NCBI GenBank assembly: GCA_002440975.1
Contig: DJWN01000071.1
Coordinates: 1 to 15,739 of the forward strand
Direction of reading: 5' to 3'
Source: Bacteroidales bacterium UBA6229
GTDB lineage: Bacteria; Bacteroidota; Bacteroidia; Bacteroidales; F082
DNA length: 15,739 bases
Part shown: piece by piece, positions 1-8,211 of the stretch
Layout of the letters: each line of letters starts with the position of its first letter
Position numbering within the stretch: the stretch's first letter is position 1
Made by a program: the position numbers and the translations under genes
The notes under the pieces: generated by a model
Seen by the model: the letters and a program-made list of their open reading frames with translations, nothing else
Databases searched by the model: none
Told to the model about the DNA's origin: nothing

Positions 1-89
1 ACAAGCTCACCACTCACTTTTTGATCGGAATTGTTACATCCAAAACCAATCAATATCCACATCAGCAGGGCAATCAACCTAAATTTCAT
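1..89 (-). CDS. Lipoprotein, N-terminal fragment (runs off the window)
   Basis: Read on the minus strand, an ATG at 89 opens a frame that runs to the window edge without a stop (29 codons visible). It begins MKFRLIALLMWILIGFGC, followed by NNSDQK. This is a short basic start, a hydrophobic stretch and a Cys at residue 18 preceded by Gly, followed by polar residues, which is the layout of a lipoprotein signal peptide. The -3 position is Gly rather than the usual Leu/Val/Ile, so the lipobox is slightly weak. The mature protein would be anchored in the cell envelope through the Cys. A TACTTTTG box lies about 31 bases upstream, in the 69-bp gap after the PKD/CHU_C gene. Nothing can be said about function because the body of the protein is outside the window. 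Confidence 0.72.
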   Translation of the reverse strand, partial: MKFRLIALLMWILIGFGCNNSDQKVSGEL

Positions 90-120
90 AACACTAAGGG
101 TTTTACTCAATTTGTAGATG

Positions 121-128
121 CAAAAGTA
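121..128 (-). promoter_or_regulatory. Candidate Bacteroidota -7 box for the lipoprotein gene
   Basis: The minus strand reads TACTTTTG, an exact match to TAnnTTTG, 31 bases before the lipoprotein ATG at 89. A GTTG at 155-152 could serve as a weak -33 element, but its 23-base spacing is long. If real, the lipoprotein has its own promoter rather than depending only on read-through from the preceding gene. Confidence 0.45.
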
Positions 129-158
129 ATATTAATCTGCGATTTAAACCACAACGCT

Positions 159-1346
159 TTAGTTTGTGCTGCCGATGATGGTAATCGAACCTTTGTAAAC
201 CTCATTGCTTTTGTAGCCATCACATTTCAACACATAGAAATAGGTGCCGTCTTTGAGGCCGCCTCCATCCCAATCGTTTTGATAGTTTACCGATTCATAT
301 ACTTTGCGGCCGTGCCGGTTAAAAATAACCAGTGTAGTGCTTTTGTAATAATCGTTAAGTGGTCTGAACTGATTGTTAGCCAATGATTTTAAAGTGCTGT
401 TATCTTCTTCTGAATCATTTGGCGGTGCCTCGGTGATCACAAAAAAGTCGTTGATATTATCACCATTGGGTGTGATGACATTTGGGATTTTCAATTTGAT
501 GGGCAATACCTTAACCTGCTTCACAAAAACTGTATCACAACCCTGAGGATTCACTACTGTAAGGATTACATTGTAATCGCCTTCTTCGGTGTAAAGGTGC
601 TGAGGAGTAAGTAGTTCGGAGCTGGGGCTTTCGTCGCCAAACAGCCAAAAGTGATTCGTGATTTCAATGCTGTCGGCCGATAGATTGGTGAAAGAAAAAT
701 CAATATAGGGATTCTGAATGTAAGCCGTATCGGGATCGGCTTCTATCTCAACCAAAGGATTGCTGTATGCATTGGTATATATGGAATCAGTTTGTATGCA
801 GCCAAATTCGTCTTCAATAGTGATGAAGTACCACTGATGAGCTTTCAGGCCAATCGCCATAGCCGGATTTCCGGGAGCGATCTGAATCGGAGACACCTGC
901 CAGCGATATTCATAAGTGCTTGATTCGCCTGAGGCAGCAGCACTGATCATGGCTGTGTTGCCGTTGTCGTTGTCGCCATTGGTACAGGTGAGTTGCATCT
1001 GCTCTATCGCTATATCAAATTTTGGTCGTACTTCGATGGTAAAAGGAGCACTCTCGCAAATTTCTCCTGTGAGGGTGTCTGTCACTGTGATTTGATAATC
1101 AGCAGTTTCTGTGGCAAAAAATTCAATACTGGAGGTTACATCACCGGTTGACCAGGCATAAATTACGTTTTCCTGTTCCGTTACCTCCAGCTTCACAAGC
1201 TGACCGTAGCACAAAGGCATGGGCGCATCAGCACTGATCTGACAATCTACCTGAGCCACGGCCGAAAAGTGGAATCCCGATAATAGACTAACAAAAAAAA
1301 CAAGCAGCGTAAAAGCAGAAACTCCTGATCGGATTGTCTTCATCAT
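159..1346 (-). CDS. Secreted PKD-domain protein with CHU_C (T9SS type B) C-terminal domain
   Basis: This is a secreted or surface protein, exported by Sec and then probably by the type IX system. Numbered from the start chosen here (395 aa), residues 1-32 are a signal peptide ending in AVAQ. Residues about 35-107 look like an Ig-like beta domain. Residues about 197-281 are a PKD domain, with HFWLFGDESP, then HLY, EGDYNVILTV. Residues about 286-392 are the gliding-motility-associated CHU_C domain: IPNVITPNGDNINDFF, VIFNRHGRKVYES, then NDWDGG, DGTYFYVLKC. The open frame extends to 1364, but a TAATTTTG box at 1375-1382 lies only 10 bases above that ATG. The Met at 1346 (or 1343) is therefore preferred, because it leaves a normal leader. 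The ligand is unknown; these domains usually mediate adhesion or matrix contact rather than catalysis. The CHU_C assignment is firm, the start less so. Confidence 0.87.
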   Translation of the reverse strand: MMKTIRSGVSAFTLLVFFVSLLSGFHFSAVAQVDCQISADAPMPLCYGQLVKLEVTEQENVIYAWSTGDVTSSIEFFATETADYQITVTDTLTGEICESAPFTIEVRPKFDIAIEQMQLTCTNGDNDNGNTAMISAAASGESSTYEYRWQVSPIQIAPGNPAMAIGLKAHQWYFITIEDEFGCIQTDSIYTNAYSNPLVEIEADPDTAYIQNPYIDFSFTNLSADSIEITNHFWLFGDESPSSELLTPQHLYTEEGDYNVILTVVNPQGCDTVFVKQVKVLPIKLKIPNVITPNGDNINDFFVITEAPPNDSEEDNSTLKSLANNQFRPLNDYYKSTTLVIFNRHGRKVYESVNYQNDWDGGGLKDGTYFYVLKCDGYKSNEVYKGSITIIGSTN

Positions 1347-1374
1347 CGATTTAGTATTGAACATTATAGCGGTG

Positions 1375-1382
1375 CAAAATTA
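1375..1382 (-). promoter_or_regulatory. Candidate -7 box for the PKD/CHU_C gene
   Basis: The minus strand reads TAATTTTG, an exact TAnnTTTG match, just upstream of the PKD/CHU_C protein. No convincing TTTG -33 element is seen (only TTTA around 1407-1410). Transcription would begin near 1368. That leaves almost no leader for the ATG at 1364, but about 20 bases for the ATG at 1346, so the box helps decide the start. Confidence 0.5.
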
Positions 1383-1405
1383 ATAAAATTGATACAGCTT
1401 TATGC

Positions 1406-1777
1406 TTAAAATGTGCCGGTTTCTAACATCACCAGCGTACAATCCAAAACGGTTTCTATTCCTGCATCCTGTGCCAGCCTGATCAGCTCGGGATTTTCTG
1501 TTCCGGGATTAAATATGATTCGTTTGGGTTTGATATCCAGTAGTTTATTGTAAAAATCTGGTTGACGTTGCGGACCAATATATAAGGTTATGGTGTCAAT
1601 GGACTCTTTTTCTGGCCAGATCGTTTGTATTTCTACATCCGCTATTTTTCCTCGCCTAAGGCCAAAAGCCATTACTTCATGGTTATACGACCTGAGCATT
1701 TTTACAGCTTTGTTGGCAAAGCGGGCAGGATTTTCAGAAGCACCAACAACAAGTATTTTCGAAGTAGTGTTTGTCAT
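1406..1777 (-). CDS. CoA-binding Rossmann-fold protein (YccU-like)
   Basis: This is a 123-aa single-domain protein of the CoA_binding_2 (YccU-like) family, a cytosolic Rossmann fold related to the CoA-binding part of succinyl-CoA synthetase alpha. The nucleotide-binding signature ILVVGASENPARFANKA is at residues 8-24. A second conserved block, IIFNPGTENPEL, is at about 87-98. The frame extends upstream to 1846, but those 23 extra residues are polar and not family-like, and they would overlap the preceding gene. The ATG at 1777 places the first beta strand directly after the start, as is usual. It lies 46 bp downstream of the FabH-like gene on the same strand, so co-transcription is likely. 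No enzyme activity is established for the family, and none is visible here. Confidence 0.88.
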   Translation of the reverse strand: MTNTTSKILVVGASENPARFANKAVKMLRSYNHEVMAFGLRRGKIADVEIQTIWPEKESIDTITLYIGPQRQPDFYNKLLDIKPKRIIFNPGTENPELIRLAQDAGIETVLDCTLVMLETGTF

Positions 1778-1823
1778 TTTGCAATGGAATTTATCACTAC
1801 TTATTAATGCTTTTTTTCGTGAT

Positions 1824-2900
1824 TTATTGTTGATAAACAAAAGCATTAATATTCATTCCGGCTCCCACCGAAGCAAAGAGCAAAATATCACCCTTTTCGA
1901 TATGATGATCTGGTATCTGATCTTTCAAAACCATGTCGTAAAGCGTTGGAACTGTTGCTACTGAGCTATTACCCAATTCGCGAATACTCATAGGCATCAC
2001 TGCTTCTACATTTATCTTGATTCCATATTTCCGATAAAAACGCTGCACAATGGCTGCATCCATTTTTTCATTGGCCTGATGAATCAGGACTTTTTTAACG
2101 GATTCAATGGGAATACTTGATTTATCCAAGGCAATTTTCATCGCTTCGGGAACGTAATTGAGTGAATACTCATAAATCTTTCGCCCGAGCATCTTGATAT
2201 ATTTTATCTCGTGATTACTTTCCGGGGCATTGGATTTTCCATAATACAGGTAATCCACCTCTTCTTCGGTATGCGACATATTTGCTGTTGAGATAATTCC
2301 CGAACCGTCATCTTTGGAATTGGCCTCAACTATTGCAGCACCGGCACCATCCGAAAAAATCATGGTATCCCGATCGTAAACATCCACAACTCTCGACAGG
2401 GTTTCGGAGCCGATTACCAGGCAACGTTTGGCCAGGCCGGATTTAATATAGGCATCGGCCTGTATCATTCCCTGTATCCAGCCCGGACAGCCAAAAAGCA
2501 CATCATAAGGCACGCATTGGTTGTTTTTGATGCCTAATCTATGCTTCACCCGTGATGCCATACTCGGAACGGTATCTGATTGAATACTTCCTTTCAACAC
2601 ATTTCCATAATTATGAGCTACGATGATCTGATCAATGGTTTCGGGATCGATGCCTGCATCTTCTATGGCACGTCTGGCCGCAATAGCCGCCATGTCGGCA
2701 TTGTTTTCGTTGTCACTAGCCCACCGGCGTTCACTGATACCCGTAATGTCTTTGAATTTTCTCACAACTTCTTCACCCGGACTCTCAATTTCTGTTTGGT
2801 CTTTTTCGAAGAAAACCTGTTTTACGAAATCACTGTTTTTTATGATGTTCTCCGGGATGTAACTACCGGTTCCGCTTATGATAGTTCTGATTGATGACAT
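1824..2900 (-). CDS. 3-oxoacyl-ACP synthase III family protein (FabH-like ketosynthase)
   Basis: This 358-aa thiolase-fold ketosynthase would condense an acyl-CoA or acyl thioester with malonyl-ACP. The catalytic triad is complete: Cys138 in FGCPGW, His274 in VLIHQANEKM and Asn311 in ELGNSSVATVP. The DGAGAA turn is at 184-189, and the C-terminal glycine-rich strand FASVGAGMNINAFVY is at 342-356. It is longer than E. coli FabH (about 317 aa), with extra residues between about 22 and 50 before the ITGISERRW block. The gene is not beside plsX, rpmF or other fatty-acid genes but upstream of a CoA-binding protein, so it could be a specialised paralogue rather than the housekeeping initiator. A weak TATAATTG box at 2924-2931 (one mismatch to TAnnTTTG) could drive it. 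The family is certain; the substrate is not. Confidence 0.93.
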   Translation of the reverse strand: MSSIRTIISGTGSYIPENIIKNSDFVKQVFFEKDQTEIESPGEEVVRKFKDITGISERRWASDNENNADMAAIAARRAIEDAGIDPETIDQIIVAHNYGNVLKGSIQSDTVPSMASRVKHRLGIKNNQCVPYDVLFGCPGWIQGMIQADAYIKSGLAKRCLVIGSETLSRVVDVYDRDTMIFSDGAGAAIVEANSKDDGSGIISTANMSHTEEEVDYLYYGKSNAPESNHEIKYIKMLGRKIYEYSLNYVPEAMKIALDKSSIPIESVKKVLIHQANEKMDAAIVQRFYRKYGIKINVEAVMPMSIRELGNSSVATVPTLYDMVLKDQIPDHHIEKGDILLFASVGAGMNINAFVYQQ

Positions 2901-3011
2901 AAATTAAATAATTGAATATAAAGCAATTATAGTAATTGTTTTGTGATAAAAATATTCGTTTTCGGGCGTAAAAGTAGTATAAATCTTACTTCTGACTAAA
3001 TTAAAGTTGAT

Positions 3012-3038
3012 CAGAAAGCCAAATCACGGCTTGATCTG
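3012..3038 (+). promoter_or_regulatory. Possible stem-loop upstream of clpB
   Basis: CAGA-AAGCC at 3012-3020 pairs with GGCTT at 3028-3032 and TCTG at 3035-3038, around a 7-base loop and with a 2-base bulge. TTGATC is also repeated directly at 3007-3012 and 3031-3036. The element lies in the divergent gap between the ketosynthase and clpB, about 105 bases before the clpB start. It could be a regulator site or an RNA structure. No HrcA CIRCE repeat and no perfect TAnnTTTG box were found in this gap. Confidence 0.25.
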
Positions 3039-3144
3039 TTGCCAAATTGCCAGCAAAGAATTCCGGATACCGACATATTTTCCGAATTTGGGAAAGATTT
3101 GATAATGGTAAAGATTTTGATGTAAAGCAAAGAAAATGAATGTA

Positions 3145-5742
3145 ATGAACTTAAATCAGTTTACTGTAAAGGCGCAGCAAGCAATTGCAAAAGCTAAACA
3201 AATTGCTGCTACGCATCAACAGCAATCAGTCGAAAATGTGCATCTGCTTGCAGCAATCATTGAGGAGGACGAACACCTGATTCCAAATCTGCTTAATAAA
3301 TTGCAGGTTGATGCTAACAATTTTAAAAAAGTGCTCGATCGTACCATCGAAAGTTTACCTCAGGTGCAAAATGAAGACGAGCAATTTTATGCCCAGGAAA
3401 CGGCCAAAGCCCTTCAAAAAGCGCAGGAAAATGCCAAGCTCTTTCAAGACGACTTTGTTTCGCTTGATCATTTATTGCTGGCAATTTTCGACACCAAAAG
3501 CACTGCCTCAACGCTGTTGAAAGACAGCCAGATAAAACGTAATGAGCTGATTGAAGCCATCAAACAAATGCGTCAGGGCAAAAAAGTTGACAGCCAGAAT
3601 GCTGAGCAAAATTATGATGCGCTGAATCGCTATGCCCGTAATCTGAATCAATTGGCTGGCGAAGGAAAACTGGATCCGGTGATTGGCCGTGATGATGAAA
3701 TCCGAAGGGTATTGCAGATTTTGTCGCGCCGAACCAAGAACAATCCGATCTTGATTGGTGAACCAGGCGTTGGGAAAACGGCCATTGCCGAAGGTTTGGC
3801 TCATCGTATTATCAATGGCGATGTGCCCGAAAACCTGAAAAGTAAACAGATTTACTCACTGGATATGGGTGCTTTGGTCGCCGGAGCTATGTATAAAGGA
3901 GAATTTGAGGAACGCCTGAAAAGTGTTGTGCGTGAGGTGATTGGATCAGAAGGAGAAGTAGTATTGTTTATCGACGAGATTCACACCCTGATCGGAGCCG
4001 GCAAGGGCGAAGGTGCCATGGATGCAGCCAATATCCTGAAACCTGCTTTGGCGCGAGGTGAGCTAAGGGCAATTGGTGCCACAACCTTAAAAGAGTATCA
4101 AAAATACTTTGAAAAAGACAAAGCACTCGAACGCAGGTTTCAATTGGTGATGGTTAATGAGCCGGATACCGAAGATGCAGTTTCTATCCTTCGTGGACTC
4201 AAGGAACGTTACGAAAGTCATCATAAGGTTCGTATCCTGGATGAAGCCGTAATTGCTTCGGTTGAGCTTTCGCAGCGTTATATCAGCGATCGTTTTTTGC
4301 CTGATAAAGCCATTGACCTGATTGATGAGGCTGCGTCTCGTTTGAGGCTGCAAATCAATTCATTGCCTGAGGATTTGGAAACAATTGAGCGCAGGATCAG
4401 ACAATTGGAAATTGAACGCGAGGCCATTCGTCGCGAAAAAGATCAGCCCAAACTGGATGTCATTTCCAAAATGATTGCTGAACTCACCGATGAACGCAAC
4501 CAGATTCGTGCCCGCTGGGAAGCTGAAAAAACGCTGGTCGAAAAGATTCAACAGGAAAAGAAAAACATCGAACAGTTTAAGCTGGAAGCCGAACAAGCCG
4601 AGCGTGATGGCGATTTTGGTCGTGTGGCCGAACTGCGCTATGGCAGGATTGGTGAGGCAGAAAAAGCGATCGAAAGTGCTAAAGCCGATTTGGTAAAGGT
4701 GCAGGGTGAGAATCCTTTGATCAATGAAGAGGTGACGGCAGAAGATATTGCAGAAATTGTTTCGCGCTGGACGGGCATTCCGGTGAGTAAAATGTTACAA
4801 AGCGAACGCGAAAAGCTTTTGAAATTGGAAGATGAATTGCATCAGCGGGTGGTTGGTCAGGATGAAGCTATTGTTGCTGTGGCAGATGCGATTCGCCGCA
4901 GCAGAGCGGGTTTGCAGGATGCCAAACGTCCGATCGGTTCTTTTGTTTTTTTGGGAACTACCGGCGTGGGAAAAACAGAACTGGCACGTGCACTGGCTGA
5001 GTTTTTATTTGATAATGAGCAGGCTATGGTGCGCATTGATATGTCGGAATATCAGGAACGACATGCTGTTTCGCGATTGATCGGTGCGCCTCCCGGATAT
5101 GTGGGCTATGATGAAAGCGGACAACTCACGGAGGCCGTCAGGCGCAAACCTTATTCCGTTGTGCTGCTCGATGAGATAGAAAAAGCCCATCCCGATGTGT
5201 TTAATATTTTGCTTCAGGTACTGGATGATGGCCGACTGACGGATAACAAAGGCCGCACAGCAGATTTCAGAAATACGATCATCATCATGACTTCCAATAT
5301 TGGCTCGCATATTATCCAGCAAAACCTTGGAAACGAAAATACGCAAGAAGTTTCTGAAACAGATTTTGAACGTACGCGATTGGAAGTTTTTCAGCTGCTC
5401 AAACAGCAACTCCGGCCTGAGTTTTTGAATCGGATTGACGACATCATCATGTTCAAACCACTAACCAAAGCTGAGATCAAAGAAGTGGTGCAGCTGCAAT
5501 TTGAACATGTGAGGAAAATGTTACTGAAAAATGGTATTCGGGTTGAGATTTCGGGTGCTGCACTTGATCACCTGGCCGAAGCAGGTTTTGATCCTCAATA
5601 TGGTGCCCGACCTGTAAAACGTGTTTTGCAGCGCGAATTGCTGAATGAGCTTTCGAAAATGATCCTGTCGGATGTTGTGGATAAAACCAAGACGATTCTG
5701 GTGGATTATCGGGAGGGCAAACTGGCATTTAGCAATTCTTGA
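3145..5742 (+). CDS. clpB: ATP-dependent chaperone ClpB (Hsp100 disaggregase)
   Basis: ClpB is the cytosolic hexameric AAA+ disaggregase that works with DnaK/DnaJ/GrpE to extract polypeptides from aggregates. In numbering from the upstream in-frame ATG at 3136 (868 aa), the features are: the double Clp-N domain (about 7-150); Walker A GEPGVGKT (208-215) and Walker B VVLFIDE (275-281); pore-loop Tyr253 in AMYKGEFEERL; arginine-finger region LERRF (331-335); the coiled-coil M domain (about 408-525); second Walker A GTTGVGKT (607-614) and Walker B VVLLDE (675-680); pore loop GYVGYDE (654-660); and sensor-2 GARPVKR (823-829). The M domain distinguishes it from ClpA and ClpC. I chose the ATG at 3145 because the protein then begins MNLNQFT, which is how the family usually starts. 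It is complete, with no damaged motifs, and a heat-stress role is expected. Confidence 0.97.
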   Translation: MNLNQFTVKAQQAIAKAKQIAATHQQQSVENVHLLAAIIEEDEHLIPNLLNKLQVDANNFKKVLDRTIESLPQVQNEDEQFYAQETAKALQKAQENAKLFQDDFVSLDHLLLAIFDTKSTASTLLKDSQIKRNELIEAIKQMRQGKKVDSQNAEQNYDALNRYARNLNQLAGEGKLDPVIGRDDEIRRVLQILSRRTKNNPILIGEPGVGKTAIAEGLAHRIINGDVPENLKSKQIYSLDMGALVAGAMYKGEFEERLKSVVREVIGSEGEVVLFIDEIHTLIGAGKGEGAMDAANILKPALARGELRAIGATTLKEYQKYFEKDKALERRFQLVMVNEPDTEDAVSILRGLKERYESHHKVRILDEAVIASVELSQRYISDRFLPDKAIDLIDEAASRLRLQINSLPEDLETIERRIRQLEIEREAIRREKDQPKLDVISKMIAELTDERNQIRARWEAEKTLVEKIQQEKKNIEQFKLEAEQAERDGDFGRVAELRYGRIGEAEKAIESAKADLVKVQGENPLINEEVTAEDIAEIVSRWTGIPVSKMLQSEREKLLKLEDELHQRVVGQDEAIVAVADAIRRSRAGLQDAKRPIGSFVFLGTTGVGKTELARALAEFLFDNEQAMVRIDMSEYQERHAVSRLIGAPPGYVGYDESGQLTEAVRRKPYSVVLLDEIEKAHPDVFNILLQVLDDGRLTDNKGRTADFRNTIIIMTSNIGSHIIQQNLGNENTQEVSETDFERTRLEVFQLLKQQLRPEFLNRIDDIIMFKPLTKAEIKEVVQLQFEHVRKMLLKNGIRVEISGAALDHLAEAGFDPQYGARPVKRVLQRELLNELSKMILSDVVDKTKTILVDYREGKLAFSNS

Positions 5743-5796
5743 AAACCTCAGGATAGATTGCATCAAAAAACGTAAATTGCGCTTTATTCCAATAAT

Positions 5797-8211
5797 ATGA
5801 TTAGAGCCGGTTTACGTTTTTTTTGTTTGCTTGTTTTTATTCACTTTGGGCTGCTTCGTTTTGGATTTACACAGGAATTTCTGGTATTTCAACAAGAGCC
5901 ACATCGGTTTATTCCTGAGAAATTAGTCGATCTGGAACATCTTTCTGCCGACATTCGTATTGATCCATTCAATCGGTTGGTAGCAGGCAAAGTGGAGCTG
6001 CTTTTCAGGCAAATCCGATCAGATGTGGATAGTTTGGTTTTGCTGGCTCCGGATTTTAAAATTGGCAGGCTGTTGCTTGATAATGTCAATGCGAGTTGGA
6101 AGTTATCCGGGGAAGATCTTATTGTCCAATTGCCATCAGAAACCAAGCGGGGGGCAACGCACAGCCTTTATCTGGAATACCTTGTTAAACCCGAGAGTGA
6201 ATTGTATTTTGTCGGCTGGGACGATACCATGCAAATCATGCGTCGGCAAATTTGGGCTCACCGACCTTACAATTGGCTGCCTTTTGCCAATGATCGCTTA
6301 ACCATGGATCTTTACATTACTTTCGACAGCCGCTACCAGGTTTTTTCAAATGGCGTGCGCGAAAAGGTGGAGCATTTCGAAAATGGCTTGTCGCGCTGGC
6401 ATTACAAAATGTATCGCACACATCCGTTTTTCTCAACAGCACTGGTAATCGGCAGATATAAATACAAACAAAGTCTCACGAAAAGAGGACTTCCTCTTGA
6501 GTTGTGGTATTATCCCGATCGGGAAAATCATTTTGAAGCAACCTATCAGCATATGAATGAGATGGTTGCCTTTTGCGAAGACGAGTTTGGCATTGGCTAT
6601 CCATACGAACTTTATCGGCAGGCTCCAGTTGCCAATTACCTTTATGCGGGAATGGAAACCACAACCTCAACCATTTTTGGTGATTACCTGCATATTGATG
6701 AGCGCGCTTTTTGGGAACGTAACTATGTGAATGTAAACATACATGAGCTTGTACATCAGTGGTTTGGAAATTATATTTCACACCTTCGGCCAGCTGATGT
6801 ATGGCTTACAGAAAGTTTTGCGACTTATTATGCCAAACGATTTGAGAAGCAGCTATATGGCGAAGATTATTACCAATGGGAACGACTTAAAGAAACAAGC
6901 ATTGCCCTTGATGCATCCTCACAGGATAATTATGCTGTTGCCAGCAGTTTGGGAGGCGCAGCCCGCTGGTATCAGAAAGGTTCGCTGGTTTTGGACATGC
7001 TTCGGGATGAGATGGGAGAGGTGGATTTTAAGAAATCAATAACGGCCTATCTGAAAAAGTTTGCCTACAAAGAAAGCTGGACGCCCGATCTTAAGAAAAC
7101 TATTTACGAAACCAGCGGCAGAAGCATGGATTGGTTTTTTGAACAATGGATCGAAAGAGGCGGAGAGCCCTTTTATAAAATTGATTATATTTATGAAAAT
7201 GATAGCTTAATACTGGAAATCAGGCAGCTGCAGGAGCTGAATCCTGAAAGACCTTTATTTATTAAAAAACCTTTTATCGAAATACATTTTGAAGACGGGA
7301 GTTTCGATCGTTTCCAACTTATAAACCAAACGCAATATCAGCGGATTGAACGTTTATATCCCGAATCAAAGCAACTGGCTTATATCCTTTTTGACCCGGG
7401 CGATCGTATTTTAAAACAACAAAAGTTTGAACGACCTGCAAATCTGTTAATTAATCAGTTGCTTCGGGCTCAGTTGATGATTGATCGTTATGAAGCTTTA
7501 CTGGATTTACGTGAGTTTCCGCTTGAAGAAAAACGGATGGGCTTATTACAAGCCGGAAGCAAAGCGGATTTTCACCTCATCAAATCCGAAATCATGGATC
7601 AACTTTCAGAAGATCAAAATGATGAGAGTAAAATGTTCGTCATCAAATGTTTAAGTGACACCAATGTTTTTGTCCGAAGAGCGGCAATCAATGCGATGCA
7701 GGAACATCATTCAGCAGGTGTTCAGGAGCTTGAAAAAGTGCTGTCGGATATTTCGTACGGCAATCAGGAACTGGCATTGCGGAAGCTTGCAATACTGAAT
7801 CCGGAACGCTTGCCGGATTACCTTTCGTTGATGGATACAGCCACAGGTTTTCCGGGTTTGAATGTGAAGATTGCACAGCTCGAGTTATTGACGCAATCCG
7901 GTAATGAACAGGCATTTGAGCAGTTGATAAACTTTTCGTGTAATCAGTACGAATTCCGAACCCGCATGAATGCGATCAAGGCTTTGGCCAGGCTGAACAG
8001 TCTAAATGAAACGATAGCCGATAATTTAATAGAAGCCGCAGTTCATTGGAATTTTCGGTTGAGCCTTGTTGCTACGGAAGCACTTCAGGATTTTTATGAG
8101 GATGAAAACAAACGGATGTTGATAGCTGATCGGCTCAAGGAATCGAATCTGACCAGGGAACAACAACTTGAATTAGAACAAAAACTAAAAGCTGAACAGC
8201 TTACACATTAA
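5797..8211 (+). CDS. Exported M1-family metallopeptidase with HEAT-like C-terminal repeats
   Basis: This 804-aa zinc aminopeptidase-like protein has a hydrophobic N-terminal signal (about residues 1-25, ending FGFTQ). An N-terminal beta domain follows to about 220. The catalytic domain carries HELVHQWFGN (zinc ligands His316 and His320, catalytic Glu317) and the third ligand Glu339 in VWLTES, 18 residues after the second His, which is the M1 spacing. Tyr392 in WYQKGSLVLDML fits the transition-state Tyr. The exopeptidase GxMEN loop is present as AGMETTT (284-290): the Glu is kept but the Asn is Thr. Residues about 550-790 are helical, with a HEAT-like unit at DTNVFVRRAAINAM (621-634). It probably trims peptides in the periplasm or at the cell surface. 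It follows clpB by 54 bp on the same strand and overlaps the end of ychF by 11 bp. Confidence 0.92.
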   Translation: MIRAGLRFFCLLVFIHFGLLRFGFTQEFLVFQQEPHRFIPEKLVDLEHLSADIRIDPFNRLVAGKVELLFRQIRSDVDSLVLLAPDFKIGRLLLDNVNASWKLSGEDLIVQLPSETKRGATHSLYLEYLVKPESELYFVGWDDTMQIMRRQIWAHRPYNWLPFANDRLTMDLYITFDSRYQVFSNGVREKVEHFENGLSRWHYKMYRTHPFFSTALVIGRYKYKQSLTKRGLPLELWYYPDRENHFEATYQHMNEMVAFCEDEFGIGYPYELYRQAPVANYLYAGMETTTSTIFGDYLHIDERAFWERNYVNVNIHELVHQWFGNYISHLRPADVWLTESFATYYAKRFEKQLYGEDYYQWERLKETSIALDASSQDNYAVASSLGGAARWYQKGSLVLDMLRDEMGEVDFKKSITAYLKKFAYKESWTPDLKKTIYETSGRSMDWFFEQWIERGGEPFYKIDYIYENDSLILEIRQLQELNPERPLFIKKPFIEIHFEDGSFDRFQLINQTQYQRIERLYPESKQLAYILFDPGDRILKQQKFERPANLLINQLLRAQLMIDRYEALLDLREFPLEEKRMGLLQAGSKADFHLIKSEIMDQLSEDQNDESKMFVIKCLSDTNVFVRRAAINAMQEHHSAGVQELEKVLSDISYGNQELALRKLAILNPERLPDYLSLMDTATGFPGLNVKIAQLELLTQSGNEQAFEQLINFSCNQYEFRTRMNAIKALARLNSLNETIADNLIEAAVHWNFRLSLVATEALQDFYEDENKRMLIADRLKESNLTREQQLELEQKLKAEQLTH

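Noticed and set aside
3136..3144. Upstream ATG as the clpB start (adds three residues, MNV)
   Set aside because: The next Met gives MNLNQFT, the usual ClpB beginning; the upstream one cannot be excluded.
5005..5409. 134-codon minus-strand ORF inside clpB
   Set aside because: It is antisense to the highly conserved second AAA+ domain and has no independent features.
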